Below are positions 11,415 to 21,900 of a stretch of DNA of 64,000 nt, in pieces (positions within the stretch are counted from its first letter, which is position 1; each line of letters begins with the position of its first letter). The notes beneath the pieces are model-generated. The model saw only the letters and a program-made list of their open reading frames with translations, was not told the origin of the DNA and made no database searches. Made by a program: the position numbers and the translations under genes. The stretch is from Epiperipatus broadwayi (Eukaryota; Onychophora; Udeonychophora; Euonychophora; Peripatidae). The DNA lies in contig JAQFVV010012670.1 of assembly GCA_028023455.1 (NCBI GenBank), positions 558,001 to 622,000 on the forward strand, given 5' to 3'.

Positions 11415-12700
11415 AATAACAATAGTAACTTTAGTAAAGTGTAAGTTATGGGGATAAAAAATAATTACTATATTATTGAAAAATCATGGGCTAAATTATG
11501 CATTATTACATAGGAAACCATGATAGCAAAGTATGCTATAAAATGAATAAAAAGTTATCTGCAAAGTATGCTATAAAATGAATAAAAAGTTATCTACAAT
11601 GAAATGAATAAAAACGTAGTAAATTCTAAGTTATGCATGTAAAAAATAATTACTACATTATTGGAATATCATGAGGGTAAGGGTGAGCTAAATTATGCAT
11701 TATTACATAGGAAACCATAATAGCAAAGTATGCTCTCAAATGAATAAAAAGTTATCTATAATGAAACGAATAAAAATGTAGTAAATTCTAAGTTATGCAT
11801 GTAAAAAATAATTACTACATTATTGGAATATCATGAGGGTAAGGGTGAGCTAAATTATGCATTATTACATAGCAAACCATAATAGCACAGTATGCTATAA
11901 AATGAATAAAAAGTTATCTGCAAAGTATGCTATAAAATGAATAAAAAGTTATCTACAATGAAATGAATAAAAACGTAGTAAATTCTAAGTTATGCATGTA
12001 AAAAATAATTACTACATTATTGGAATATCATGAGGGTAAGGGTGAGCTAAATTATGCATTATTACATAGGAAACCATAATAGCAAAGTATACTCTCAAAT
12101 GAATAAAAAGTTATCTATAATGAAACGAATAAAAATGTAGTAAATTCTAAGTTATGCATGTAAAAAATAATTACTACATTATTGGAATATCATGAGGGTA
12201 AGGGTGAGCTAAATTATGCATTATTACATAGCAAACCATAATAGCAAAGTATGCTATAAAATGAATAAAAAGTTATCTGCAAAGTATGCTATAAAATGAA
12301 TAAAAAGTTATCTACAATGAAATGAATAAAAACGTAGTAAATTCTAAGTTATGCATGTAAAAAATAATTATTATATTATTGGAATATCATGAGGGTAAGG
12401 GTGAGCTAAATTATGCATTATTACATAGCAAACCATAATAGCAAAGTATGCTATAAAATGAATAAAAACTTATCTGCAAAGTATGCTATAAAATGAATAA
12501 AAAGTTATCTACAATGAAATGAATAAAAACGTAGTAAATTCTAAGTTATGCATGTAAAAAATAATTACTATATTATTGGAATATCATGAGGGTAAGGGTG
12601 AGCTAAATTATGCATTATTACATAGCAAACCATAATAGCAAAGTATGCTATAAAATGAATAAAAACTTATCTACAATGAAATGTATAAAAACAGTAAATA
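11415..12700. repeat. Satellite array with alternating 197/162-bp units
   Basis: Marker CTAAATTATGCATTATTACA starts at 11491, 11688, 11850, 12047, 12209, 12406 and 12603, giving periods of 197, 162, 197, 162, 197 and 197 bp. The 35-bp difference equals one extra copy of an internal sub-repeat (GCAAAGTATGCTATAAAATG plus AATAAAAAGTTATCT). Short units also share private variants (TATGCTCTCAAATG, AATGAAACGAATAA), so the long+short pair forms a 359-bp higher-order unit present twice. Units are nearly identical, so the array expanded recently. The first unit is diverged and the last ends in AAATAAAATAAAATAAATAA. Confidence 0.95.
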
Positions 12701-13099
12701 AAATAAAATAAATAACCCAAAGGAATTACAAGCAATTATTATATATCAAATGATGATGAATACTTATGGGTAATGGGGAATACGAAACCTCAAAATCAAA
12801 CACATCAACAGAAAAGTTCGTTAGAATGATAATTACGTTCAGCGGCGAAAATAATTGTTTTCTCCGTATATTTTTTTTATCCGTTGATAAAATCTAGAAA
12901 GATAAAAAAATTTACAAAATTTTAATAATGTACTTTACAAAAATTGCTATAAAAAATCTAATTTTCATCGCACAGAAAAAATTTTTAGACGTACAAAAAG
13001 ATAGAAAAATGGCGGAGAGAAAGAAAAACAAAGCGTAACTGTGACGTATACGGTTTGCACGCTATTGCGGTCGAAATTGTAAACTTTTTTTAATGCGTA
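12701..13099. other. AT-rich spacer
   Basis: No feature was recognised. A short less AT-rich stretch (13020-13080, with GTGACGTATACGG) precedes the RT scrap. Confidence 0.4.
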
Positions 13100-13310
13100 A
13101 AAAAGCGGTTTTCGGTCTCAAAGGGTTAAACCGTGGAGCCAAAGAGCTGTCCAATAATGTATATATTGATCTATTTTTTAGCAGATTTGCTATAATTCTC
13201 ATATAAATTTTGTGTACTCCGTAGCGCTCTAAAATTGAGAATAATTTCACAGGCACCAAGGAGTCAAATGCTGCTGCAAAGTCTACCTGCACTATAGGTC
13301 CTTATGTTTT
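13100..13310 (-). pseudogene. RT fragment (DFAAAFDS block) of a non-LTR retrotransposon
   Basis: The minus-strand frame contains VDFAAAFDSLVPVKLFSILE, the conserved block that carries the first catalytic aspartate of non-LTR reverse transcriptases, followed by about 30 residues of the next block. Only about 70 codons remain; both ends run into unrelated AT-rich sequence. The AAAFDS wording suggests a different clade from the L1/Tx1-like LINE at 9.7-10.9 kb, so I treat it as a separate relic. Confidence 0.6.
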
Positions 13311-13519
13311 TTTTGGTCCTTATATACTCCACCTTTTGAAATTGAACTATAATTTTCAAGTTAAAATTGCAATAAAGGAGGCTTTTCCTTTCTAACACAC
13401 AAAAAAAACTTTAGTTCCAATTTATGGCAAGTGCAGAATTACACTATATTATTTATTGTGATTTAAAATCTACTGTGTTAGATGTTCTCTTTCATTACTC
13501 TTATATTATTACACATAAA

Positions 13520-14040
13520 TCATCATCATCATCAACCATTATCAATCCACTGCAGGGTGGGGGTCTCTCCAAATTTAATCCATCTCCGATTTTTAGCTTC
13601 TCTTCTCCACATCACCCCTGCACACCTTCTCATCTCATCCATCCATCTCACATGTGATCTGCTTCTGGGTCGTTTATAATCTCTTGGAATCCGATTTAAG
13701 ACTTCAATTGTCCATCTATTATCATCTCTTCTAGCAATATGTCCAACCCAACTCCATTTCATTACTTTTAATTTTTTAAATGAGGTCAGTAACATGTTTG
13801 TTCTCTTACCCATACATTGCATTTTTGATCTCTTCTTGTTACTCCCAACATGCATCTCTCCATACTTCTTTGAGTGGTCTGAAGTCTCTGTATTGCTGTT
13901 CTATTAAGTGTCCAAGTCTCAGATCCATAAGTAAGAACTGGTAAAACACATTTGTTAAAAATCTTCCTTTTCAAACACATAGGCATATTTCCTTTTAGTA
14001 TCAAGTTATTTCTACCAAAAGCACTCCAACCAAGTTTACT
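13520..14040 (-). pseudogene. RTE-type LINE, 3' end copy 1
   Basis: 5'-truncated copy in two overlapping frames: LPVLTYGSETWTLNR, then MKWSWVGHIARRDDNRWTIE, then SHVRWMDEM, ending LQWIDNG. This C-terminal signature is common to RTE-type endonuclease-reverse transcriptases of animals. The copy ends in a short (GAT)n tail (CATCATCATCATCAACC on plus), and RTE elements typically end in short tandem repeats rather than poly(A). A frameshift near 13790 separates the halves. Same family as 36469-36889, 38880-40507 and the older 54640-54860. Confidence 0.85.
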
Positions 14041-14722
14041 TCTATGATTAATAAATATACTACTATATAATATATTACTCTAAATTGCATTTATATCAAC
14101 TTATAACATACGTATCTTATAGCTGCACACATTGGAAAATGAAACCTATCAATTTCTACTCTAATAAAAATTAATTGCAATCATTTAGGAATTTTTTGAA
14201 ACATGATTGTTATGAATAAGTGCTGGATATAAAAAAAATTGACATTTTAGTCTAAAATAAATTTGTGTAATATATATCATAAAATATATTATCATCACAT
14301 TTTCCCTTGAATTGGTGAGAAAAATTCTATTTTTAATAATTAAATATTTTATTTACATTAAATCAAGTCCATAAAAAAAACTAGAACTAAATTTTATCCC
14401 TGGGAAATTTCTATTTTGTCAGTTCAATGTCCTAAGCTTTTCTAACCACTTATTAACTGATTAAATTTTGCTTACAAAGTGCTTTTATTTATAATAATAA
14501 TAATAATAAAAACTTTTTTCTGAATCTATTCAAAACATATTTTCAGTTTTGGAATTATTATTACTTCAACTCTAAATGAATTGCAAAAATATCACCAAAC
14601 AGTATAAAAAATGATTTTCTAAAAATGTATATTCAATCACACAAATCCAACCCATTTACATATTTATAAAATAAATTTAAAAGCTATCTATAATAACCAA
14701 GATTTATCTACATAACACTGCT
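14041..14722. other. AT-rich unannotated stretch
   Basis: Nothing recognisable was seen except an (ATA)n run at 14490-14510. Confidence 0.5.
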
Positions 14723-14897
14723 AAAAGAATGGAATATTCAGTAGTCCACTAGATGGAGCCAAGGACTCCAGTTAACACTATTTCTGGCTCCTTGTTTCAT
14801 TCCCTTTTTCCTAGTTTAGGGAATTAAATTTCTCTAAAACTATGCCTATTAAAAATGGGAATTTCTTAGCTCTCATTTTCATACACAAGCTATAGCA

Positions 14898-14947
14898 ACA
14901 ATGTAATCACAAGTAAGAATACACAATGTAATCACAAGTAAGAATAA
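14898..14947. repeat. 25-bp tandem duplication
   Basis: Two adjacent copies of a 25-bp unit starting ACAATGTAATCACAAGTAAG, inside the retroposed segment. Confidence 0.9.
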
Positions 14948-15059
14948 TTTCAACTTTTATAAAAATGCTATGTAAATATATGGCAACCACTGAAATTACA
15001 AAAGATTTCTACAGAGATTTTATCTTCTAGTGAAAATTTTCATTTCACTTATTTTTGAT

Positions 15060-16085
15060 GAATGAATGAGAGTTCAGTTGTTGGGAGGACCCCCAGGGAC
15101 CTAAAACCTAGTTCTTTTGAGGGAGAGGAATGGAATGAGGGCGCTGTGGTGATCATTACCAACGTTGGTTTTTCTCATTCACAAGATAGAAAAATAACGT
15201 TATTTATGGCGATTCTTTAACGTTATCGTCATGAATGATTTTATCCATTTATTATTGCAAAATAAGTTGCAGTTTGGCCTCATGATTTTAATTACAAGTG
15301 ATTCACCTTGATTAATTTTATTACTTCCAATGTTGTTATTGATAGGGCTGGCCTTTTGCTGTTCATGTGATTTTCATGATGGATTAGAATGGTTTTCAGC
15401 AGAGACATTTTGAAGCTTGGATTTTTATTTTCCTTGTTCTCCATAGTTTTTCCATAATTTTTCCAAAGTATTCAGGATTGCTCTCTTGTGGAGATATTCA
15501 AGGCCATTTGGAAGAACTGAACAGTAGATTGATTTAGTCCATATTTTATGTTATCTCCAAGTGTTTTGGTATTTCTCAACTTATCCACCACAAATTGGAT
15601 TTCCCAACATTGTACTCATGTTTGATTTCTAGACTTTACAAATAATTCCTAATTGTACCTTTTAATTAAAATTTTCATTACAATCAACTTTGCTGATTGA
15701 ATGAGAGTCTGGTTATTGGGAGGGGCCTCAGAGACCTAAATCCTGGTTCTTTTGAGGGAGAGGGCTAGATGAGAGTGCTGTGGGGACTGTTGTCAATGTT
15801 GATTTTCTCATTCGCAAGAAGAAGAAAAAATGCTATTCTTAGCGGTTTTAGCATTATTGTTATAAATGATTTTATCCAATTATTATTGCAAAGTAAACCA
15901 CAGTTTGACCTAATGATTCTAATTGCAAGTGTTCACCCTATTTAAACTTATTATTTCCTATGTTTTTATCTCCAGGTGTTTTCCTATTCTCAACTTATCC
16001 ATGACAAATTGGATTTCTCAATATTGTACTCCTAAAATACTACTCATATTTGAACTCTAGACTTCACAAATAATTCCTAATTATA
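15060..16085 (+). repeat. Diverged tandem duplication inside the retroposed segment
   Basis: 15060-15660 and 15695-16085 are two copies of one sequence. Both contain GAATGAGAGT, GGACCTAAA or AGACCTAAATCCTGG, TTCTTTTGAGGGAGAGG, ATGATTTTATCCA, TTATTATTGCAAA, CTCAACTTATCCA and ACAAATAATTCCTAATT in the same order. The second copy lacks about 215 bp present in the first (about 15340-15555). Divergence suggests the duplication predates retroposition. Confidence 0.8.
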
Positions 16086-16384
16086 ACATTCATTTGTCTT
16101 TAATGATTAATATACCCCCTTTCCTCACCCCTTTTCACATGTATCCTTCCCCTTTTATCATGTTGTTTCTGAATTTCATTTTTACAATTCTTTGTAAACC
16201 TCTTATTTAACTGTATTTGTACCTTCTTCTTTTTTTATGAATAAACTTTCATCACTGAGAAAAAAAGAATGGAATATTCAATAATAAAGAAAAAAGTTTA
16301 TGTTTATAAGTAAAAACTTTGCTCAGTTGGCAACTCATTGTAAGATCAAAATATCACATGATGGCCATTCTTTCTGCTTACACA

Positions 16385-16915
16385 AGCTGTTTACACAGAG
16401 GCTAAACTCTCCATATAATAGCTCCACTCAGTGCAAGTCAGAGTAATCAATGGATGCAAAAAGGTTTGTGCATAAAGAATGATGATCATTTTATGTTTAG
16501 TGATTTAATACCAATCCTGCCCAATAGGATTAGTGACTGTGGTTAATAAAAAACCAAAGACACCAAAAAGTATGAATGCTGAACTGAGTTCAGATCTATA
16601 TGACTATACAAGCTAATGAGCTTGAATTGAAAACATTACTGCATTTTCATTTTGGACTCAAAGCTTTATAATTAGCTAATAAGATAAAAAAAGGTGGCTA
16701 CTGGTGGGTTGCATTAGATCCTAAGATGTAGGTGCAGTATTCTCAGATCTAAGGCTCCTCACTGATGAAAGCCCCCAGCTAGAAATTAGACTGGGATTGG
16801 ATGAGTAGGCACTAGATAGGGATTTTATGCACAAACCTTCTTGCATCCATTGATTACTCTAGCTTGCACTGAGTGGTGCTAGTGTATGAGTTACATCTCT
16901 GTATATTGAGTTGTA
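16385..16915 (+). repeat. Family A composite with inverted terminal arms
   Basis: Starts with an inverted copy of the family A 3' part (GAGGCTAAACTCTCC through GGATGCAAAAAGGTTTGTGC, about 85 bp). A unique centre follows (16470-16690), then a plus copy with tRNA-like region, CTCACTGATGAAAGC, a short AGC/GCT hairpin, GAAATTAGACTGGG and the matching 3' arm (CACAAACCTTCTTGCATCCA). The organisation of arm, centre and full repeat is that of PLE-type repeats with an inverted partial copy. The same centre recurs at 32110-32290, so this is one mobilised unit rather than two independent insertions. Confidence 0.65.
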
Positions 16916-18146
16916 AGATCAAGGCAGTCTCTTTTAATAGCTAACAAATTGTGCATCTGTTTATAACTTCAACACATTACTAAGTAGAAATTATCTTGTG
17001 GCTTTAGAGAAAAATTTAATAATAAGCAATTATACATAATATAAAATTGCATACAAATAATCTCTTTTATATATTAACTGAATTACTTAGGTAATTTTAT
17101 AATCTGTAAGAAATTATCCAGTAATGAAAAAGCAAGCAACCAAAGAAGTTTAAAAAATAAGATAATGACTTCAAATATTTATAAAAAGTCTGAAGATATA
17201 TTACAAGTTTTAAAAAAAAAACAATATTTTATTCTGGGTGATGATAATAAAATACCAATAAAGGTTAAAAATAAATAGCCCATTGCAAGGCAAAGACATC
17301 ATAGAAAATCATGATAAAAATGCATTATTTACCTGGCTTGCCAATTATCGTGTGGTGATGTTTTGAATACCATCATTTTTGTTTTATTCTTTAGCTAAAA
17401 ATAAGTATACAGTATATATATATGTTAAAATGAAGATTTTCACGGTTTAAATATATAAAATATGTATTTTATATATATATTTGCTGATGAATGCTGCACA
17501 ATGAGCTGTTTTGATTATGTATCACAGAATCTAAAGAGAAATTTTTTTTACATTTGACTAGAATTTGGATTTTTTTTAAAAAAGGTTTAGCAGACAGGAT
17601 TCAAATTCCTCATGTATATGCCAAGCAAATATAATTCATTACACCATAATAATCTTGCACTTAAATAGTGTCAGACTCTATACTCAGAACAAAATGACTC
17701 ACTAACAGAACATACCAGTGTGTGATTCCAATTTGTATTCTCAATCTTCAACTTTGTTTCAAATACATTTATTAATTTTAAATTTAATGATCTAATGACT
17801 TGGACGAATTGACGATATTTATACCCCCATTAACACACTGCCAAATAAATCTCAACTTAATTTAAATAAATTATGGAAATCTTTTAATTTTATTATCATT
17901 AAATAATAAATATTTTTACTAGAATATTTCTTTTGATAAGAATTTGGGAAACTTGTATTTTTGAATCCACAAATTGTCAAAAAAAATCATTTTGAAGTAT
18001 AGTTTTAAACATCTTTAATATTATTTATCATAATCTTAGTTATTTGAATATTATCTAAATATACTCTGACATTTCTAAAAGAAAACCTCATCTTAATGTG
18101 GTATTAGCTTGAATGTTTTACTATTTATGATGTTTTTATTTCAATA
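16916..18146. other. AT-rich stretch with a possible tRNA-like relic
   Basis: On the minus strand at 17590-17655 there is an A-box-like TGGTGTAATGAATT and a B-box-like GGAATTTGAATCC at tRNA-like spacing. It resembles family F (38265 and 63240) and is probably an old SINE. Nothing else was seen. Confidence 0.35.
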
Positions 18147-18200
18147 CCTTATTATAATTAAATATTATAGGAACCTTATTATAATTAAGTATTATAGGAA
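18147..18200. repeat. 27-bp tandem duplication
   Basis: Two adjacent 27-bp units starting CCTTATTATAATTAA, differing at one base. Confidence 0.9.
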
Positions 18201-18234
18201 AACATTTAAACAAATCAGTAATAGTTATATGTTG

Positions 18235-18722
18235 GACTATTTTCATCATCTAATATTACATACGATATGTCTTTAGAAAAATTCAAACTTTCCAAATACA
18301 TTCAACTGTTAGATTAATTCATAACATAGCTTTTTGAATAGTATTATCCTCTTCTCTTTTTCAAGTGTTGCTGATCTGACCAGTGAGAGTGGGAATTGAA
18401 TGTAAACCTTTAGATTCTGAATATTGAATTTAGGATAATGCTGTAATCAACTGAGTTAAGCTACTAAAGGCTGTTTGTTAGAACATTATCTTAAATTCAT
18501 CATTCAGAAATCTAAAGATCCAAATTCAATTCCCATGCTAGTACTGTCACTGGTTACACCAACAATACCTGAAGACAAGGGGAGACTACTCAAAGCATTA
18601 TGTTACATACTAAACTGTATGCTATTACTAACAGGTGAATGTATTTGAAATATTTAAATAAAGTTTGAATTTTTCTAAAAACATTCAATATTTAATATTA
18701 GATGATAGAAATAATCCAATAT
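18235..18722. repeat. Family C (PLE-tail, tRNA-like) head-to-head pair
   Basis: A minus copy (18235-18462) and a plus copy (18463-18722) meet at their tRNA-like heads and form an inverted repeat of about 240-bp arms with no spacer. Each arm runs: tRNA-like A box (minus copy TAACTCAGTTGATTA), B-box region (ATTCAATTCCC), CTAGTACTGTCACTGG, a CTGAAGA- or CTTGAAAAAGAG-type block, then a tail ending in ATATTAGATGATAGAAATAA. The same unit follows the PLE reading frame at 42.1-43.6 kb. The two arms have many private differences, so they look like separate insertions, not a fresh palindromic duplication. Confidence 0.75.
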
Positions 18723-18956
18723 ATAATTGCTCTTAAAATGCTGACATCACAAACCTTCAGGCAAATAATGCTATAGGCTATTTTCTGATTATTGGTCTTT
18801 AGCAATAAGAAAGAGTTTTGCATATATACATCCAGAAGACATGTTTACTCTTATGTTATATTTTGAAGGTTTCAAATACAATTTTAAATGAAAGTAGAAT
18901 AAAAGTCATAGATCAATTCATAGATCACATGACCCTATCTCTTAAGCTTGTAAGTT

Positions 18957-19168
18957 ATAAACAGTGAGGATTGCCAATTCCTCTACAAGCTTTATGATAA
19001 ATGCTTAGCCAGAGCCAGCTCTTAAAATATCTCTGTCAGGAACCCCAAAGTACGAAACCATGGTTAGGGGTTTGGGGAGGGGTTCCTGACAGAGATATTT
19101 TAAGAGCTGGCTCTGGCTAAGCATTTATCATAAAGCTTGTAGAGGAATTGGCAATCCTCACTGTTTAT
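18957..19168. repeat. Perfect palindrome, 90-bp arms, 32-bp loop
   Basis: 18957-19046 and 19079-19168 are exact reverse complements over 90 bp (outer ends ATAAACAGTGAGG and CCTCACTGTTTAT). The 32-bp loop contains GTACGAAACCATGG. Arms are notably less AT-rich than the flanks, and their perfect identity means recent formation or active homogenisation. No other copy was noticed. It may be a foldback transposon, a PLE-type repeat pair or a new inverted duplication. Transcribed either way it would form a 90-bp hairpin RNA. Confidence 0.95.
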
Positions 19169-20160
19169 TCTTGTGTAATTATCAATAGCAGATGACTGGA
19201 ATAAAGTGAAGTGTATTAGCACTGATAAATATACAATTATATATATATATATAACATTTACTTTCTTCAAAAGGTTATAAGATGTCAGAGCAACCAAATA
19301 GCACGTTTAGCACAATTTCCAATCAAATGATTAAAAAGATTTTTTACAATTGGAAATCAGTCCTGGACCATGTCAAACAGAAGACAGGCAGAGCTCTAAA
19401 ATAATGATTATTCTATGATTTCTGGAATATTTGTAGCATAAAATGTACACAATTTAAATTTTAGAAAATATAATAGTGTACTTAATTACATTTTATGATA
19501 TAATTATGATTATTACTGGTTTGTTTAAGTTTATCTAAAATAAAATATAATAGCAAAAATTTAAGAAAAAAAAAGCATGGAATATTGTAGACATAAAGAT
19601 AAAACTGGTGTTTAAATTTAAAATAATATATAAAATATCTATGAATACTTTCCATGATATTCTTTTATTATTCACACTTTCGACACTGTATTTATGTGAT
19701 AATATACTTTCGTTGCACTTTTAAATTAATAATGCATTTTGAATGCTAATAATATTCTTCATAACTATAATTGACAAATTTATTACAATAACTAAATATA
19801 TGAAAAGATATAGTAACAATAAAATGCATTGTTAATTTAAAACTGCAAGAAAGAGCATGCAGTGAGGTTTGCTGCAACGAAGGCTTCTAAAATGAATAAC
19901 TAATAGAATGATACCTTTTTTCACTAAATTACGATTTAAATGCCGAATGCAAAATCACACAATGATCACTAAAATGATAGATATCTTTGCCATATAAAAC
20001 ATAGTTACTAATTTAATTTGCTTATCTTTTTTTATTTCTAACAATAAAAACTATTGTACTGTACATATATTTGTGCAAAAGTAATCTGTAATAATTCCTA
20101 TATAAAAGCAGAATGAAAGATGTCCAAAAAAAAAAAAAAAAACTAGCAGAAAAATATATT
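19169..20160. other. AT-rich unannotated stretch
   Basis: No feature was seen; simple A/T sequence including an A run at 20130-20146. Confidence 0.5.
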
Positions 20161-20164
20161 TTTG

Positions 20165-21900
20165 TTTAAAATGATTTACTTAGGTGCATACACTGTAATA
20201 ATTTAATAATAAAAATTTAATTTTACATTTTTTTAACGCTCTAGCTATAAAAATGTATAAATTTATCTTTAAAAGTATTCTCTTAAGTATGTATGTGCCG
20301 TACAAATAGAATTTTAAAGGTAATTAACCTTTCTACATTTCAATGCTTTTTTACCATTTAGTAGTAATTTGATTTAATATTTCAACATTTTATTTCAATA
20401 TTAAAACCATTATTAAGTATTATAAATCAATAAATTGTGCTTGATTTATTAGAAATATAAATTTACAAATGAAAAACATCTTTAAAAATCATATTTTGAA
20501 CTTTGCAAATACAGAAAAAATAAAAAAATGTGAAGTATGTAATGAGATCCATTACTTTTTTTTTCTTATCTGATTTCTACCATGCCAGTGGAAAAAATAA
20601 AATTAATGAAATCTTACTTCATTTGTAAAACACAAACAAATTAATGTTAAATCATCGTAAATCTATAAAATTCTGTTATCTACTATTGTGTTTAGAAAAT
20701 CATTATCATTTGTAGTTTCCTTTTTACTGTTATGACATTCTTTAACATATGTTTTTTTTAAAAAAAACATATTTAATTATAATCAAAGCAATCATGTAAA
20801 CTTTTGTTTTTAAATAATTATTATACAAATATTTTGTAAAAATAACTACTGATATTTAAATAAACTAAATATATATATATTGCTCATCGTTAACGACAAT
20901 TAAAGGAGATGTTCACAATTAGTCTTACAAAGAAATTATCATTCAGTAAAGTAATAAGTAGAATTTGGCTCCTTTGTAGTTTTGTTCGTTCGAGAATACC
21001 GAGTTCTTCAAATAATGGCAGAAGAGTGCTAAATAGTTATAAAAGAATGATTTAAAGCCGAAGCACAACAGCTCCATCACAGAACTCTGTAATATCGCAT
21101 AGCTGAGAATTGGTTCATAAATATTTGACATTTAAAAAAAAAAAAAAAAGCAAAATTCCAGGGAAAAAAAAGATTCAAAACAAGTGCCAAAAATAGAGAT
21201 TTAAAACTTAGACAAAAATTTAATTCTCTTATTTTTTATTTTAACTCTAGTGGTAAAATATACACATTTTTCCTTTAAAATATTATCTTATTTGTACATA
21301 TTGTAATAATTTTAATTATGTGTCATAAATTTAGAATTTGAAAGCTGATTAATACCGATGTTAAATTCAAAAATCAAAATTAAAGTGCAGTAAAATGATA
21401 AAAAATCAACCCTCTCACATTTAATTTTAATATTTAAACCTTTTATTTAATATTATGAATCAATAAATTGGGCTTCATTACTTACAAATTTAAGTTTGCA
21501 AATAAAAAAAATTATAAAAAATTGTATTTAAACTTTTCAAATATAAAAAAAATATTAAAATGTGAAATATGTAACGGGAGCAATGACTTTATATTTACTG
21601 TTTGTTTGTCATTATGGTAATGGGAAAAAAATTAACGTAATACTTGTTAAATCAATTCCAGTTTTCAAACCTGAAAGAATTATTATAAAGTCATAACAAA
21701 TCTTTGAAATACTTGGCTGAAAATGAAAATTGCATTTATATTTATTAAATTATCACAAAAATTCAGAATCACCACTTTGACAGACCGAAACCTAATTATC
21801 GCTGTTATCAAGATAACATTATTTCAAGTTTCTTAACTTCTATTTTTAATAATTATAACAAAAAATATTTTGTAAAAATAATTATATACAGTATGAAATT
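20165..21900. repeat. Old tandem segmental duplication, about 1 kb period
   Basis: Blocks recur in order about 1.0-1.05 kb apart. Examples are AAATCAATAAATTGTGCTTGA near 20425 against GAATCAATAAATTGGGCTTCA near 21455, AATGTGAAGTATGTAATGAG near 20530 against AATGTGAAATATGTAACGGG near 21560, and ATATTTTGTAAAAATAACTA near 20828 against ATATTTTGTAAAAATAATTA near 21866. Divergence is high. No coding content was seen. Confidence 0.6.

Larger units (their letters stand above)
14741..16262 (+). mobile_element. 1.5-kb retroposed segment with 18-bp target duplication
   Basis: The sequence AAAAGAATGGAATATTCA occurs at 14723-14740 and again at 16263-16280. The intervening 1522 bp ends with an AATAAA-type signal (ATGAATAAACTTTCATC), CACTGAG and then an A run. 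A long target duplication, a poly(A) tail and no inverted ends are the hallmarks of LINE-machinery retroposition. The insert is less AT-rich than its flanks, has no coding frame above about 60 residues, and contains an internal duplication (see the next two entries). It could be a retrocopy of a non-coding or UTR-rich transcript, or the long 3' UTR of an otherwise unseen LINE. The source is not recognised. Confidence 0.7.

Noticed and set aside
11415-12700. CRISPR-like array
   Set aside because: Units are near-identical across their full length with no variable spacers, and the rest of the window is eukaryotic. It is a satellite.
9750-13310. One LINE split by the satellite
   Set aside because: RT block order would fit (DFAAAFDS upstream, QGCPL and YVNN downstream), but the two pieces have different clade wording and do not join at matching points, so they are treated as separate relics.
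13424-13679. Overlapping plus-strand frames rich in Ser/His/Pro
   Set aside because: They are antisense to the RTE 3' end and its GAT tail.
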